Positions 5,149 through 6,443 of a stretch of DNA of 6,443 bases are shown piece by piece (positions within the stretch are counted from its first letter, which is position 1; the number at the start of each line of letters is the position of its first letter). The position numbers were made by a program, and so were the translations under genes. The notes under the pieces were generated by a model. The model was given only the letters and a program-made list of their open reading frames with translations, did not search any database and was not told the DNA's origin. This DNA is from an uncultured Opitutaceae bacterium (lineage in GTDB: Bacteria; Verrucomicrobiota; Verrucomicrobiia; Opitutales; Opitutaceae), in contig CAKZMS010000039.1 of NCBI GenBank assembly GCA_937128785.1, forward strand, positions 1 to 6,443, in the 5' to 3' direction.

Positions 5149-6411
5149 TCAGGCGACGGAGTCGGAAGGGAGGGGCGGCGGACGGCGAGGGGGGCGGATG
5201 TGGTGCAGGGCGCGGCGTCGGCGGACAAACTGCAGGCCCGCGGCGGCGGTCAACACCGCCATGATAGCCACGGCCCAACGGGGACCGAGGGTGGCCGCCA
5301 GGCTGCCGGCAGCCAGGCGGCCGAGGGGGAACATGCCTTGGCCCATGGCAAACAGGCCCATGACGCGGGAACGTTTGTCGTCGGCGACCTGCGATTGGAT
5401 GAGGGTGTTGTTGCCGGCCATGCACAGGACGGCGCCGAAGCCGGTCGCCATCATGCACAGCAGGGTGAGGAGAAGCCAGGGGCTCAGCGCAATCCCGAGC
5501 TGACCGATGGCGATGGCGCCGGAGCCGATGGCAATCCAACTGGGCAGGCCATCGGGCGAAGGACGACGGGCGAGCATAACGGCGCTGATAAGGGCTCCGG
5601 CTCCCACGATGGAAAACATCAGTCCGAGCATCTTGCTGTCGCCACCGTAGATATCGCGGGCGAAGATGGGCGCGAGGGTGCTGGAGGCAAACCCGGCAAA
5701 CGCAATCATCGGGATCATGGTGAGCGAAGCCTGCAGGCTCTTATGGTTGCGGACGTATTTTAATCCGATCCGCAGATCGGTAAGCGGGTGATTCTTACGA
5801 TCGGATTTTTTTCGCCGCCGCCGCGGCAGCCGCATTGCGAGGATGGACGTGAGGATGGCGGCATAGGACGTGGCATCCAGCAGGTAGCAGAGTCCGGGGC
5901 CAGAGGTCGCGATGAGGATTCCGGCGATCGCCGGCCCGATGAGCCGCGAGGCGTTGAAGAGGGAGGAGTTGAGCGCGATGGCGTTGGGCAGGTCGTCCTT
6001 GCGATCGACCAAATCGACGATGAAAGCCTGTCGCGTGGGAAACTCCGCTGCGTTGATAAACCCTCGAATGGTGACGAGTATCAGAAGCCGGGTGACGGTA
6101 ATTTCCCCGATCAATGTGAGCACGGCTAGGCTGGCAGCTTGCGCGGCACACAGGCAGTTGAGCCACCACATCAGTCGCTGGCGGGGAAACCGATCGCCGA
6201 GGAGGCCGCCCAGGGGCGCGAGCAGGAGAACGGGTAGCTGATTCGCGAACGGCAGAAACCCCAGGTAGAACGCGTTGTTGGAGAGTTCGTAGATGAGCCA
6301 GGCCGAGGCCGTCAGCGTCATCCAGTTTCCCATCAGCGAAAACGCCTGACCGACAAAGAAGAGACGGTAGTTGGCGGAGTTGAGAGCGCGGAGAGATCGG
6401 GAGAACGTCAC
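5149..6411 (-). CDS. MFS_3-type (enterobactin-exporter-like) major facilitator transporter
   Basis: This is a complete 420-residue inner-membrane transporter with about twelve hydrophobic helices. It is most like the MFS_3 (PF05977) group that includes the enterobactin exporter EntS and many putative drug or macrolide exporters. The N-terminal LNSANYRLFFVGQAFSLMGN (10-29) is typical of the group. GGLLGDRFPRQRLM (68-81) is motif A. EFPTRQAFIVDLVDRKDDL (123-141) followed by NAIALNSSLFNASRLIGP (143-160) is the strongest family signature. A basic central loop (PRRRRKKSDRK, 196-206) separates the two six-helix halves. The tail is proline/arginine-rich. The start is GTG at 6411: an in-frame TAA at 6433-6435 limits extension and the only internal ATGs fall inside helix 1. 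Shine-Dalgarno support is weak (AGAAGG about 13 bases upstream). The direction is presumably efflux and the substrate is unknown. It converges with the VUT gene. Confidence 0.88.
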   Translation of the reverse strand: MTFSRSLRALNSANYRLFFVGQAFSLMGNWMTLTASAWLIYELSNNAFYLGFLPFANQLPVLLLAPLGGLLGDRFPRQRLMWWLNCLCAAQAASLAVLTLIGEITVTRLLILVTIRGFINAAEFPTRQAFIVDLVDRKDDLPNAIALNSSLFNASRLIGPAIAGILIATSGPGLCYLLDATSYAAILTSILAMRLPRRRRKKSDRKNHPLTDLRIGLKYVRNHKSLQASLTMIPMIAFAGFASSTLAPIFARDIYGGDSKMLGLMFSIVGAGALISAVMLARRPSPDGLPSWIAIGSGAIAIGQLGIALSPWLLLTLLCMMATGFGAVLCMAGNNTLIQSQVADDKRSRVMGLFAMGQGMFPLGRLAAGSLAATLGPRWAVAIMAVLTAAAGLQFVRRRRALHHIRPPRRPPPLPSDSVA

Positions 6412-6443
6412 GTAGGAGTGATTACCTTCTGATTAAGGCTACG

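Noticed and set aside
5113..5763. Plus-strand open frame of 216 codons
   Set aside because: It is antisense to the MFS_3 exporter and has low-complexity Gly/Arg/His-rich composition typical of a shadow frame.

Overview
The window is 6.4 kb of moderately GC-rich bacterial chromosome with six genes and three structured intergenic regions. I see no phage, insertion-sequence, tRNA, rRNA or CRISPR content. The base composition, a short secreted TonB-domain protein, a GTAGGGC-headed foldback repeat and the RimB/RimK/AstE-like cluster would suit a Verrucomicrobiota genome, perhaps Opitutaceae. That placement is my inference from style, not a match to a named genome.

Layout from left to right. The C-terminal part of a UMF1/Atg22-type major facilitator transporter (+) runs in from the left edge. 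A 255-base leader rich in inverted repeats follows, then a small gene (+) for a signal-peptide-bearing protein that is little more than a TonB C-terminal domain. Its Shine-Dalgarno sequence lies inside a perfect 7-bp hairpin. After it come a GC-rich terminator that could work in both directions and a 102-bp pair of inverted REP-like repeats. A tight three-gene minus-strand operon follows, in transcription order: RimB-type aspartic protease, RimK-type glutamate ligase, AstE/AspA-type zinc hydrolase. These overlap by 4 and 1 bases. Divergent from it is a short VUT (Vut_1) membrane protein (+), a family linked to queuosine-precursor uptake. A convergent intergenic region follows, with a perfect TATAAT, a three-codon ORF and two mutually exclusive hairpins ending in a T-run. 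Last, on the minus strand, is a complete MFS_3-type exporter.

The most coherent system is the rim operon. RimK-family enzymes attach glutamates to protein C-termini (ribosomal protein S6 in E. coli). RimB-type proteases act with RimK in pseudomonads. The third gene belongs to a zinc-hydrolase family related to M14 carboxypeptidases, the fold that also holds eukaryotic deglutamylases. A writer with one or two erasers is therefore plausible. Here RimK also carries a C-terminal extension resembling a TrkA-C/RCK_C ligand-binding domain and a lysine-rich tail, suggesting metabolite-controlled glutamylation. This is inference to be tested.

The other points worth a second look are the attenuator-like element between the convergent genes, the hairpin over the TonB-domain gene's ribosome binding site, and the REP pair.
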